Of a DNA stretch of 11,502 nucleotides, positions 6,052 to 11,502 are shown in pieces (positions within the stretch are counted from its first letter, which is position 1; every line of letters begins with the position of its first letter). The translations under genes were made by a program, and so were the position numbers. The stretch spans positions 1 through 11,502 of the forward strand of contig JAMDCE010000092.1 of the NCBI GenBank assembly GCA_023489135.1. Direction: 5' to 3'. Source of the stretch: Chloroflexota bacterium. Its GTDB lineage: Bacteria; Chloroflexota; Chloroflexia; JAMDCE01. The notes beneath the pieces were generated by a model, which saw nothing but the letters and a program-made list of their open reading frames with translations, had not been told where the DNA came from and did no database searches.

Positions 6052-6660
6052 ATGCATCCAAGGCGCCCCGGGACGGCAGGGTCTCGACTACTGCTCTGGA
6101 TGGTGATGCTTGTGGCGGGAGCCATCCTGTTGTCGTGTAGTGGCTCGGCCGGGAACGCCAATAACCGGTCCTCCGCAGTGCCCACCAGACCGCCGGTTCC
6201 TTCTCCGGCCCCAAACTCGCAGCCAGGTAGCTCGAGCCCGCCGGCCGCGGCGAACGCCGTTCCCAAGGAGCCGATAGTGGCCGAGCCCAAGATCATAACC
6301 CCGACACAGAACGCGTTAGCTCCCGTCAAAGGCGCGAGGATGGCGTTTGTGAACCAAGAGGTTGATTTTGGGGATGTGTCGTTTGGAGACGTTGTGCGGT
6401 ACGCTTTTGAGTTCAAGAACGTCGGGAGCGAGCCGCTGAAGATATCGAAGGCGCTGGTTCAAGTTGTCGAGGGCTGTTGACCGTCCTCCGCCGTCGTAGG
6501 TTCTACGACAATCAATCCCGGGGCCTCCAGCTACGTTGGAACTGCTTTTTCGATGCACGAGGGGATGGGTGGACTGCACCTGTTCAACATTGTTGTGACC
6601 AGCAATGATCCAGTAGAGCCGACCAAGATTGTGCGAATCAGAGCGGTGTTCCCTCCCTAG
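6052..6660 (+). CDS. DUF1573-family lipoprotein, predicted selenoprotein (in-frame UGA at 6478-6480 read as Sec)
   Basis: Reading through one TGA gives 202 residues ending at TAG 6658-6660. A lipoprotein signal peptide is clear: basic start, hydrophobic core, then LLSC with lipid-anchor Cys29. A Pro/Ser/Ala-rich linker follows to about residue 95, then a DUF1573 domain (about 96-202, an immunoglobulin-like fold). Its first half has VDFGDVSFGDVVRYAFEFKNVGSEPLKIS. After the UGA come the family's VVGSTTINPGAS and VTSNDPVEPTKIVRI blocks. The UGA is codon 143, right after Cys142, giving Cys-Sec-Pro where I recall Cys-Cys-Pro in related proteins. A SECIS-like hairpin follows. The protein should sit outside the membrane as a thiol/selenol redox or metal-binding protein, beside cytochrome genes. 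ATG 6052 gives a normal signal peptide; an in-frame TTG at 5956 would add 32 residues. Without Sec insertion the product ends at 6480. Function is unknown. Confidence 0.8.
6478..6509 (+). promoter_or_regulatory. Bacterial SECIS element with its UGA codon
   Basis: UGA at 6478-6480 is followed by a perfect 7-bp stem GTCGTAG/CTACGAC (6493-6499 and 6503-6509) closed by GTT. The tip can also be read as AGGTTCT on a 5-bp stem. This closely resembles the AGGUCU tip of E. coli fdhF, which binds SelB through its G and U. The AGGU begins after 17 bases from the UGA, the same spacing I recall for fdhF. The general bacterial rules (loop about 16-37 nt after UGA, G within its first two positions) are met. 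Confidence 0.8.
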
Positions 6661-6677
6661 AAGCATCTGGGCCAACT

Positions 6678-6962
6678 ATGATTTGGGAAAGAAATCAGGC
6701 GCTCCCGTCGATGGTGATTTCTACGAGTCAGAGGAGACAGACTAAATCTCCTTTGGTCCGTGTGCTGTTGGGCTGCGTGTTGGCCGGGTTGATCGTCACC
6801 GCCTGCAACACTACCAACTCTTCTCAGAGTCCGCCCCCCATTCCTCACAAGGTTACCGAAGAAGTGTGCGTGAGCTGCCATCGTCAAGGCACGAATGGGG
6901 CTCCGAAGATGAACCACTCAGCTCGCGGTACCTGCACCTCGTGCCACACCGCCGCTCGCTAA
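6678..6962 (+). CDS. Small diheme c-type cytochrome lipoprotein, 94 aa
   Basis: The protein has a hydrophobic signal segment ending in the lipobox VTAC (lipid-anchor Cys43). A short Ser/Pro-rich linker follows, then two haem c sites: CVSCH (64-68) and CTSCH (86-90). His57 and His80 could serve as sixth ligands, so bis-His haems are possible. The mature protein is only about 52 residues, very small for a diheme cytochrome. It starts 18 bp after the predicted selenoprotein and is surely co-transcribed. It would be a membrane-tethered electron carrier on the outer face and needs the Ccm system encoded downstream. No strong ribosome site is seen: ATG 6678 is used here, and ATG 6711 (residue 12) would also leave a complete signal peptide. 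The electron partner is unknown. Confidence 0.82.
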   Translation: MIWERNQALPSMVISTSQRRQTKSPLVRVLLGCVLAGLIVTACNTTNSSQSPPPIPHKVTEEVCVSCHRQGTNGAPKMNHSARGTCTSCHTAAR

Positions 6963-6973
6963 GTCCTCAAAAC

Positions 6974-7012
6974 TCTCAGTTTCATCTCAGCCAACCCAAA
7001 GCCTAGTTTAAG
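6974..7012 (+). promoter_or_regulatory. Second copy of the 11-bp-period TCTCAG repeats
   Basis: TCTCAG (6974), TCTCAG (6985), a weak unit CCAAAG (6996) and TTTAAG (7007) keep an exact 11-bp period. The core TCTCAGTTTC-n-TCTCAG is identical to that at 5798-5814 except for one base. A candidate -10 AATAAT (7023-7028) lies 16 bp from the start of TTTAAG, the same distance as TAGATT at the first site. Confidence 0.5.
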
Positions 7013-7014
7013 CG

Positions 7015-7033
7015 CTACTATCAATAATAGTAG
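7015..7033. promoter_or_regulatory. Dyad before the BlaI-type gene, likely autoregulatory operator
   Basis: CTACTAT-CAATA-ATAGTAG is a perfect 7-bp inverted repeat with a 5-bp centre. It overlaps the candidate -10 region and lies 33 bp before the BlaI-type start. BlaI/MecI/CopY repressors bind short dyads near their own promoters, and TACTA/TAGTA half-sites are consistent with that style. Confidence 0.55.
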
Positions 7034-7066
7034 CCGGTTGAATCGTGTCACCGATGGGGGCTTGTG

Positions 7067-7519
7067 ATGAAGGACGCGGGAGAGCCATCAGTTTTCAGGG
7101 CCGATCGCACGGGACTGCGAACGCTGTTGGGCGATCTGGAAGCTGAGACGATGAACATCATCTGGGCACACGCCCACGAACCAGGGGTTACCGTTCGCGA
7201 AGTGCACGAGATCCTGAAACAGCGCCGTCCGATTGCCTACACCACGGTAATGACCACCATGGCTCGGCTGGAAAAAAAGGCCCTCTTGAAATCGAGGAAG
7301 GTGAAGCCGGCCTACGTCTACTATCCGGCTATGGGCAGAGCGGAATTCACTTCCAGGTTCGTCGGACGGATTCTCGATCAGCTCCTGGAGAGCTACTCCG
7401 GTGCGGCCATCTCTCATTTCGCGGACCTGGTCGAGCCGGAGTCGAGGGAGGCCGTGCAAAAGTTGTTGAAGGACATCGTCGAGCGGAGCAAGGAAACACG
7501 AAAGAAGAAAACGAAGTAG
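7067..7519 (+). CDS. BlaI/MecI/CopY-family transcriptional repressor, about 150 aa
   Basis: Winged-helix repressor. The family signature is plain: LGDLEAETMNIIWAH near the start, then VTVREVHEILKQRRPIAYTTVMTTMARLEKKALL, the recognition-helix region, and a helical C-terminal half used for dimerisation. ATG 7067 lies 6 bp after GGGGG; a GTG at 7064 directly before it is an equally in-frame option. In beta-lactam resistance the repressor is cleaved by a BlaR1/MecR1 membrane protease, but no such partner is in the window. The gene stands first in a run with a membrane zinc-ribbon protein, an unknown membrane protein, ccmE and ccmF, 33 bp before the next gene. It therefore probably controls cytochrome c maturation genes, and itself through the dyad at 7015-7033. 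The C-terminus is strongly basic (KETRKKKTK). What signal it senses is unknown. Confidence 0.9.
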   Translation: MKDAGEPSVFRADRTGLRTLLGDLEAETMNIIWAHAHEPGVTVREVHEILKQRRPIAYTTVMTTMARLEKKALLKSRKVKPAYVYYPAMGRAEFTSRFVGRILDQLLESYSGAAISHFADLVEPESREAVQKLLKDIVERSKETRKKKTK

Positions 7520-7552
7520 CGATTCGCCCATTTGTTAGGAGGAAAGTAGAAG

Positions 7553-8563
7553 ATGACCAAGATTGGCAGGCAGAAGCCGCTCAGCAAAGCAAAGCACTTA
7601 GTGCCGGTTTCGTTGGCTTTGACTGCTGCGATGGCACTGGTCCTGGTCTTTCTGACGCCGGTCTCCGGTGCGGAAGACGGGCAAACCCGCATCAAAAGCT
7701 TCAAGATTTCGGTGGAACCCGAGTACGACGAGCCCCGTGTCCTGGTGGTTTACCAGGGCGAGTTTGACGACAAGGCTTCGTTCCCTAAGATCGTTAAGTT
7801 CCGCCTGCCCAAGGATGCGGAGGTTGGACAGGTGTGCGCCCTCAGCGAGAAGAAGGAACACCTCTGCCAGCTCTACGAAACCAAGAAGGGAGAGGATTTC
7901 ATCGAGCTCTCCTACACCCTGCCGATTCCCACTTTCTACATAGAGTTCTACTACAACCCGATTCAGAGTGAAGGTGCCAGGGAGATCGGTTTCTCGTACG
8001 CCCACGTCTATCCGGCGGACAAGGTGGATGTCGAGGTGCAGCAGCCGCTTCGTTCGACCGACTTCAGCGTATATCCCAACCCGCTCTCGACGAGCTCTGA
8101 TAATCAGGGATTCAAGTACAGTAACCTTTCTTTCGAAAACGTTAGGGCCGATCAAAAACTGGACCTCAAGATTTCTTACACCAAGCAGGATAAGAATCCA
8201 TCGGTTCCTAAGGCTAAGCAGGGGAGTGGAGCGCCGGCTGGCGGATCAGGATTAGACGTCAATGTGTGGCTGATTCTGGGCTCCTCCGTAGCTCTCGCCG
8301 GCGTCGTATACGTTGGCCTTAGCCGCCGCTCGCGGCAATTTGCTCCTCACCCGGCCCGGGTAGCTTCACGCGCTGCTCCCGCAACACAATACAATCGACA
8401 ACCCGGCCCGGAGCCAAGGTCCGGCAGTCGTAAGGGACGCAAGCTCGACCAATTGATGCAGGTGGCTCAAGCACGGCAAGGAGCAGGCTTCTGCTCCGGT
8501 TGCGGCAATCCCCTCGAAGTGGGGGATAGATTCTGTTCCGCCTGCGGCAAGAAGTCGAAGTGA
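7553..8563 (+). CDS. Exported-domain membrane protein with cytoplasmic C-terminal zinc ribbon, 336 aa
   Basis: The start is supported by AGGAGG ahead of ATG 7553. The layout is readable: a signal peptide ending near VSGA (about residue 40), an extracytoplasmic beta-rich domain of about 190 residues, and a Gly/Ser hinge. One membrane helix (about 238-256, WLILGSSVALAGVVYVGL) is followed by SRRSR, which fixes the C-terminus in the cytoplasm. A basic linker leads to a zinc ribbon with Cys314, Cys317, Cys328 and Cys331 (CSGCG...CSACG). I do not recognise the outer domain. It lies between a BlaI-type repressor and ccm genes, so it could sense the outer-face state (haem, redox, cytochrome) and signal inward, or act as a scaffold for maturation. 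That is inference. The zinc ribbon and topology are directly visible. Confidence 0.8.
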   Translation: MTKIGRQKPLSKAKHLVPVSLALTAAMALVLVFLTPVSGAEDGQTRIKSFKISVEPEYDEPRVLVVYQGEFDDKASFPKIVKFRLPKDAEVGQVCALSEKKEHLCQLYETKKGEDFIELSYTLPIPTFYIEFYYNPIQSEGAREIGFSYAHVYPADKVDVEVQQPLRSTDFSVYPNPLSTSSDNQGFKYSNLSFENVRADQKLDLKISYTKQDKNPSVPKAKQGSGAPAGGSGLDVNVWLILGSSVALAGVVYVGLSRRSRQFAPHPARVASRAAPATQYNRQPGPEPRSGSRKGRKLDQLMQVAQARQGAGFCSGCGNPLEVGDRFCSACGKKSK

Positions 8564-8581
8564 GTGTCTTAGAATCTTGGA

Positions 8582-8603
8582 GCGCAGCGAAAATGGGCTG
8601 CGT
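8582..8603 (+). other. Intercistronic hairpin just before a ribosome site
   Basis: CGCAGC (8583-8588) pairs with GCTGCG (8597-8602), extended by a G-U pair, with an 8-nt loop. It ends directly at the AAGGAG ribosome site (8604-8609) of the next gene. No T-run follows. It may tune translation or protect the message. Confidence 0.35.
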
Positions 8604-8615
8604 AAGGAGTAGAAG

Positions 8616-9167
8616 GTGTCCACTGCTGTAGCGCCCCAGGCGGCGAACAAAACCAAGAAAAGAAGCGGCGTGATGCGCTACCTTCAGCTGCTAATGTTCC
8701 TGGGCATTATCGCCGCCATCTACATCAGCTTTGCCGGGAACGTGCTCTCCACTTCGCCGGGACTCCCGGCCGAGGTTGGGCATTTCAGCCTATCTCACGT
8801 GGAAACAGGCGACGCGGCGCTGGCCGAGATAAGAGCAATCTACGGAGAGGATATATCCTATTCGATGGCCTTTGTGGCCCATTACAAAGGCGAAAGCGGC
8901 GGGCTCACCATAAGGGCCGGCGAGAAGCGGGAGATTTCCGACGCGGAAGGTGCCGTGAATGCCATAATTGGCGGAATGCAAAAAGGAGAGAAGAAGGATT
9001 ACGGCGATCTCAAGAGAATTGACGTCGAAGGCCGGACGGCGTACGCGCTCAAGGTTAAGGGCATGCCCTACTACCTGTACCAGTACGGCAACAGGGTTAT
9101 GTGGGTGGATATAATGGAAGGCGATCCCAACCTGGTATTGGCCGAGGTCATACGAGCTTACAAGTAG
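8616..9167 (+). CDS. Single-pass membrane-anchored protein of unknown function, 183 aa
   Basis: GTG start at 8616, chosen because AAGGAG lies 6 bp upstream. A basic N-terminus (NKTKKRSGVMR) is followed by one hydrophobic helix (about 22-42, LQLLMFLGIIAAIYISFAG), without a clear cleavage site. The remaining 140 residues then lie outside. The outer domain holds no Cys and no haem motif. It mixes strands and helices, with DAEGAVNAIIGGM and a C-terminal half rich in charged residues and Tyr/Gly. I do not recognise the family. It is sandwiched between the zinc-ribbon protein (52 bp upstream) and ccmE (36 bp downstream) in a single transcription unit, which suggests a role in or near cytochrome c maturation. 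That link is by position only. Confidence 0.75.
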   Translation: MSTAVAPQAANKTKKRSGVMRYLQLLMFLGIIAAIYISFAGNVLSTSPGLPAEVGHFSLSHVETGDAALAEIRAIYGEDISYSMAFVAHYKGESGGLTIRAGEKREISDAEGAVNAIIGGMQKGEKKDYGDLKRIDVEGRTAYALKVKGMPYYLYQYGNRVMWVDIMEGDPNLVLAEVIRAYK

Positions 9168-9170
9168 CAG

Positions 9171-9187
9171 TCCGCACAGAGTGCGGA
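9171..9187 (+). other. Intercistronic hairpin before ccmE
   Basis: TCCGCAC-AGA-GTGCGGA is a perfect 7-bp stem with a 3-nt loop in the 36-bp gap before ccmE. The ribosome site GGAGG follows 5 bases later. No T-run follows, so termination is unlikely. Confidence 0.4.
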
Positions 9188-9203
9188 GGCTTGGAGGGTA
9201 TCA

Positions 9204-9647
9204 ATGGTAAGCAACGCCCAAATCAGGATAGCCGTTTCAAAACCCAAGAAAAACTCCTTCCTCAAGAAGAAAAAGTTCGTCATCGGAGGGGCCATCGTGC
9301 TGCTGGCAATTGCCTACCTGATGTACTCCAGTATGCAAGATGCCACCCTTTACTACCTCACGCCGTCCGAGCTGATCAATCGGGCAGAGACCATCCCGGA
9401 TCAAGGCGTTCGCCTGGGGGGCAAAGCCGTCGAAGGGTCGGTAGACTTCGATAAGTCCGCCCAAACCCTATCCTTCAAGGTCGGGGATGACCAGGTCGAG
9501 ATTCCCGTGGTCTACAAGGGAGTTATCCCGGACACTTTCAAAGAAGGAGTGGACGTCATCGTCGAAGGCAAGTTATCACCGCAAGGCGTGTTCGAGGCGA
9601 GCACCCTACTTGCCAAGTGCCCATCGAAATATGTTCCCGAGGTGTGA
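9204..9647 (+). CDS. ccmE: Cytochrome c maturation haem chaperone CcmE, CxxxY variant, 147 aa
   Basis: CcmE takes haem from CcmC on the outer face of the membrane and passes it to CcmF for attachment to apocytochromes. ATG 9204 follows TTGGAGGG. A Lys-rich N-terminus (KKNSFLKKKK) and one membrane helix (about 26-43) anchor the protein. The outer OB-fold domain is seen in YYLTPSELI, VRLGGKAVEGSV, VVYKGVIPDTFKEGVDVIVEGKL and GVFEASTLLAK, all typical CcmE blocks. The haem-binding end, normally LAKHDENY, reads LAKCPSKYVPEV: Cys139 replaces the haem-linking His and Tyr143 is kept. The C-x-x-x-Y form is known from archaea and some bacteria such as Desulfovibrio. ccmF follows after 42 bp. Confidence 0.93.
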   Translation: MVSNAQIRIAVSKPKKNSFLKKKKFVIGGAIVLLAIAYLMYSSMQDATLYYLTPSELINRAETIPDQGVRLGGKAVEGSVDFDKSAQTLSFKVGDDQVEIPVVYKGVIPDTFKEGVDVIVEGKLSPQGVFEASTLLAKCPSKYVPEV

Positions 9648-9689
9648 CGCAAAGGCGCTGTGATTACGCAATAGAGAGGAAATCAAATT

Positions 9690-11502
9690 ATGCCCGACAT
9701 TGGATACGCGGCTTTACTGATAGCCTTTATTGTTTCAATCTTCACGACGATATCGTTTGCCTGGGGTCGGATCAAAGGATACAACGAGTTACTCGCCGCG
9801 GCGCGCAACGGCGTCTACGCCATAGCTGCGCTGACCACCGTCGCCGCCGCTATCCTGTGGTATGCTTTCCTGACCCGCGACTTCCAGCTGAAGTACGTGG
9901 CCGAGTACTCCAGCCGCAACGAGCCGCTGACCTACACCATATCCTCGTTCTGGGCCGGGCAGGAAGGCTCGCTGCTCCTCTGGGTCTGGCTGCTGTCGAT
10001 CTTCGCGGCCGTAGTGCTCTATCAAAACCGCGACAAGCACCGGGAGCTCATCCCCTTCGTCGAAACCACCCTGGTGGGTACGTCCGCGTTCTTCTTGATG
10101 ATCCTGACCCTACTGAGCAACCCATTCTTCCGATTGCCCGTAGTGCCACAAGATGGTCAGGGGTTGAACCCCTTGCTGCAGAATCCCGGAATGTTCTTCC
10201 ACCCGCCCACTACCTATCTTGGCTACGTCGGCTTCGCCGTGCCCTTCGCCTTCGCGATGGCCGCCCTGGTGACGGGGAAGGTGGGCGACGATTGGATCCG
10301 CAGCACCAGGCGCTGGACCCTCTTCGCCTGGTTCTTCCTCAGCATGGGCAACCTGTTCGGCGCCCAATGGGCGTACGTCGAGCTGGGCTGGGGCGGCTTT
10401 TGGGCCTGGGACCCGGTGGAAAACGCCTCGTTTATGCCCTGGCTGACGGGCACGGCCTACCTGCACTCGGTCATGATCCAGCAGCGCCGGGGCATGCTCA
10501 AGGTCTGGAACTTCATCCTGATCATCGGCACCTTCGCGCTGACCATCTTCGGCACGTTCCTGACCCGCAGCGGCATTCTGTCCTCGGTCCACTCGTTCGG
10601 GCAGTCCAACCTGGGACCGTTCTTCCTGGGCTTTATCGGAATGGTCCTTATCTTTAGCGTCGGGCTGCTAATAGATCGACTGCCCTATCTCAAGAGCGAA
10701 AACGAGCTCGACTCGTTCGTGTCGCGCGAGAGCAGCTTCCTGCTCAACAACCTCATCCTGGTGGGAGCCACCTTCGCCACCATCTGGGGCACCATTTTCC
10801 CCCTGATCTCGGAGGCGGTCCGTGGCGTCAAGATCACCGTTAGCCAGCCCTTCTTCAACCAGGTCAACGGGCCGATCTTTCTAGTACTGGTGCTCATAAT
10901 GGGCATCTGCCCTCTGATCGGGTGGCGCAAGGCCTCCAGGGAGAACTTGATCCGGAATTTCACCTGGCCGGCAGCCGGAGCGGTAGTGTTTGCCGTGGTC
11001 GCCTACGCCTTGGGAATCAGGGAATACTACACTCTCGTGGCCTTCACTCTCTGCGCTTTCGTGATCGCGGTGATTCTCCTTGAAGTGTTACGTGGCACCA
11101 GGGCACGCCACCGCGTGTACTCGGAAGACTACCTCACAGGGCTTGGCAAACTGATCTGGCACAACAAGCCCCGGTACGGCGGCTACATCATCCACCTGGG
11201 CGTAATAATGATCGCCCTTGGCATCATCGGCGCCTTTGGGCTGAAAACCGAGGTCGACCAGACGGTGAAGCCGGGCGAGATGATTAACGTCGGACAGTTC
11301 TCGTTGAAATATAATGGGCTAAGTGAGTACCCCACTGCAACCCACGACGTCGTGGCCGCCACGATGGAAGTGTACGACGGTGGGAAGAAGATCGATACGA
11401 TAGCCCCCGCCAAAACTTTCCAAGGGGCAAACGATGAGCAGCCCGCGACCGAGGTAGCGATCCGAACTACACTTAAGGAGAATCACCGCGATCACGAAAG
11501 CG
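9690..11502 (+). CDS. ccmF: Cytochrome c haem lyase CcmF, N-terminal 604 residues, cut by the window edge
   Basis: Polytopic membrane haem lyase that joins haem to CxxCH cysteines. ATG 9690 follows GAGAGGA, and the frame is open through the last base, so the C-terminus is missing. The haem-handling WWD motif is WGGFWAWDPVEN (234-245). All four conserved histidines are present at positions close to those of E. coli CcmF (173, 261, 303, 491). They are His171 (FHPPTTYLGYVGF), His259 (TAYLHSV), His301 (SSVHSF) and His502 (YGGYIIHLGV). The first two-thirds is a series of hydrophobic helices, and a soluble outer-face segment begins near residue 520. It is the last visible gene of the operon; ccmA, ccmB and ccmC are not in the window and may lie to the right. 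Confidence 0.95.
   Translation, partial: MPDIGYAALLIAFIVSIFTTISFAWGRIKGYNELLAAARNGVYAIAALTTVAAAILWYAFLTRDFQLKYVAEYSSRNEPLTYTISSFWAGQEGSLLLWVWLLSIFAAVVLYQNRDKHRELIPFVETTLVGTSAFFLMILTLLSNPFFRLPVVPQDGQGLNPLLQNPGMFFHPPTTYLGYVGFAVPFAFAMAALVTGKVGDDWIRSTRRWTLFAWFFLSMGNLFGAQWAYVELGWGGFWAWDPVENASFMPWLTGTAYLHSVMIQQRRGMLKVWNFILIIGTFALTIFGTFLTRSGILSSVHSFGQSNLGPFFLGFIGMVLIFSVGLLIDRLPYLKSENELDSFVSRESSFLLNNLILVGATFATIWGTIFPLISEAVRGVKITVSQPFFNQVNGPIFLVLVLIMGICPLIGWRKASRENLIRNFTWPAAGAVVFAVVAYALGIREYYTLVAFTLCAFVIAVILLEVLRGTRARHRVYSEDYLTGLGKLIWHNKPRYGGYIIHLGVIMIALGIIGAFGLKTEVDQTVKPGEMINVGQFSLKYNGLSEYPTATHDVVAATMEVYDGGKKIDTIAPAKTFQGANDEQPATEVAIRTTLKENHRDHES

Noticed and set aside
5841..6416. 191-codon minus-strand open frame over the lipoprotein gene
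   Set aside because: The plus strand encodes a signal peptide, lipobox and DUF1573 domain; the minus frame is low-complexity antisense without a ribosome site.
6478..6660. Nonsense mutation making the DUF1573 lipoprotein a pseudogene
   Set aside because: The frame after the TGA is fully intact and matches the family, there are no other lesions, and a SECIS-like hairpin sits at the right distance. Decay remains possible but is the weaker explanation.
7015..7033. Rho-independent terminator after the diheme cytochrome
   Set aside because: The stem is AT-rich and no T-run follows; its position at the BlaI-type promoter fits an operator better.
9617..10657. Long plus-strand open frame rich in Arg/Pro/Gly
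   Set aside because: It overlaps ccmE and ccmF in another frame; the ccmF frame carries the WWD motif and all four histidines, so this is a shadow of GC-rich coding sequence.

Overview
The window is a bacterial, moderately GC-rich stretch made of two divergent blocks that face away from each other across a non-coding region at about 5490-6051. No rRNA, tRNA, CRISPR array, transposase or phage gene was seen. The cytochrome c maturation genes, the lipoproteins with lipoboxes and the BlaI-type regulator resemble what I associate with Chloroflexota (Dehalococcoidia-like, possibly uncultured). That taxonomic guess comes from memory of gene style, not from a search.

Left block (minus strand, read from 5489 down to the left edge): a 4,5-dihydroxyphthalate-decarboxylase-like protein, a LUD-domain protein with a C-terminal Cys cluster, a UbiD-family (prenylated-FMN) decarboxylase, a protein of the M29 aminopeptidase / 2,5-dihydroxypyridine dioxygenase fold, and the N-terminal 291 residues of a hydantoinase B/oxoprolinase-type protein running off the window. 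Intergenic gaps are 3-19 bp, except for 211 bp before ubiD. There are two near-consensus sigma-70 promoters (5547-5575 and 3802-3830), each with 17-bp spacing and each overlapped by a dyad that could be an operator. The set looks like a catabolic operon for a carboxylated aromatic or heteroaromatic compound, but the substrate cannot be read from the sequence.

Right block (plus strand): a DUF1573-type lipoprotein whose frame is interrupted by one UGA, then a small diheme c-type cytochrome lipoprotein. They are followed by a BlaI/MecI-family repressor, a signal-peptide/membrane/zinc-ribbon protein, a single-pass membrane protein of unknown function, CcmE, and CcmF (cut by the right edge). The theme is exported redox proteins and cytochrome c maturation. 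Two promoter regions in this block (5787-5825 and 6974-7012) share direct repeats of TCTCAG at 11-bp period plus a TTTAAG unit, as expected for an OmpR/PhoB-type response regulator. A dyad just before the BlaI-type gene is a likely self-operator.

The most exciting signal is at 6478-6509. The DUF1573 frame reads Cys-UGA-Pro and continues without a break through the conserved second half of the domain to a TAG at 6658-6660. Just after the UGA is a perfect 7-bp hairpin whose tip reads AGGTTCT at the spacing of a bacterial SECIS element. This looks like a selenocysteine-containing exported lipoprotein with a Cys-Sec pair, encoded beside c-type cytochrome genes. A second notable point is that CcmE carries the rare C-x-x-x-Y haem-binding motif instead of the usual H-x-x-x-Y.
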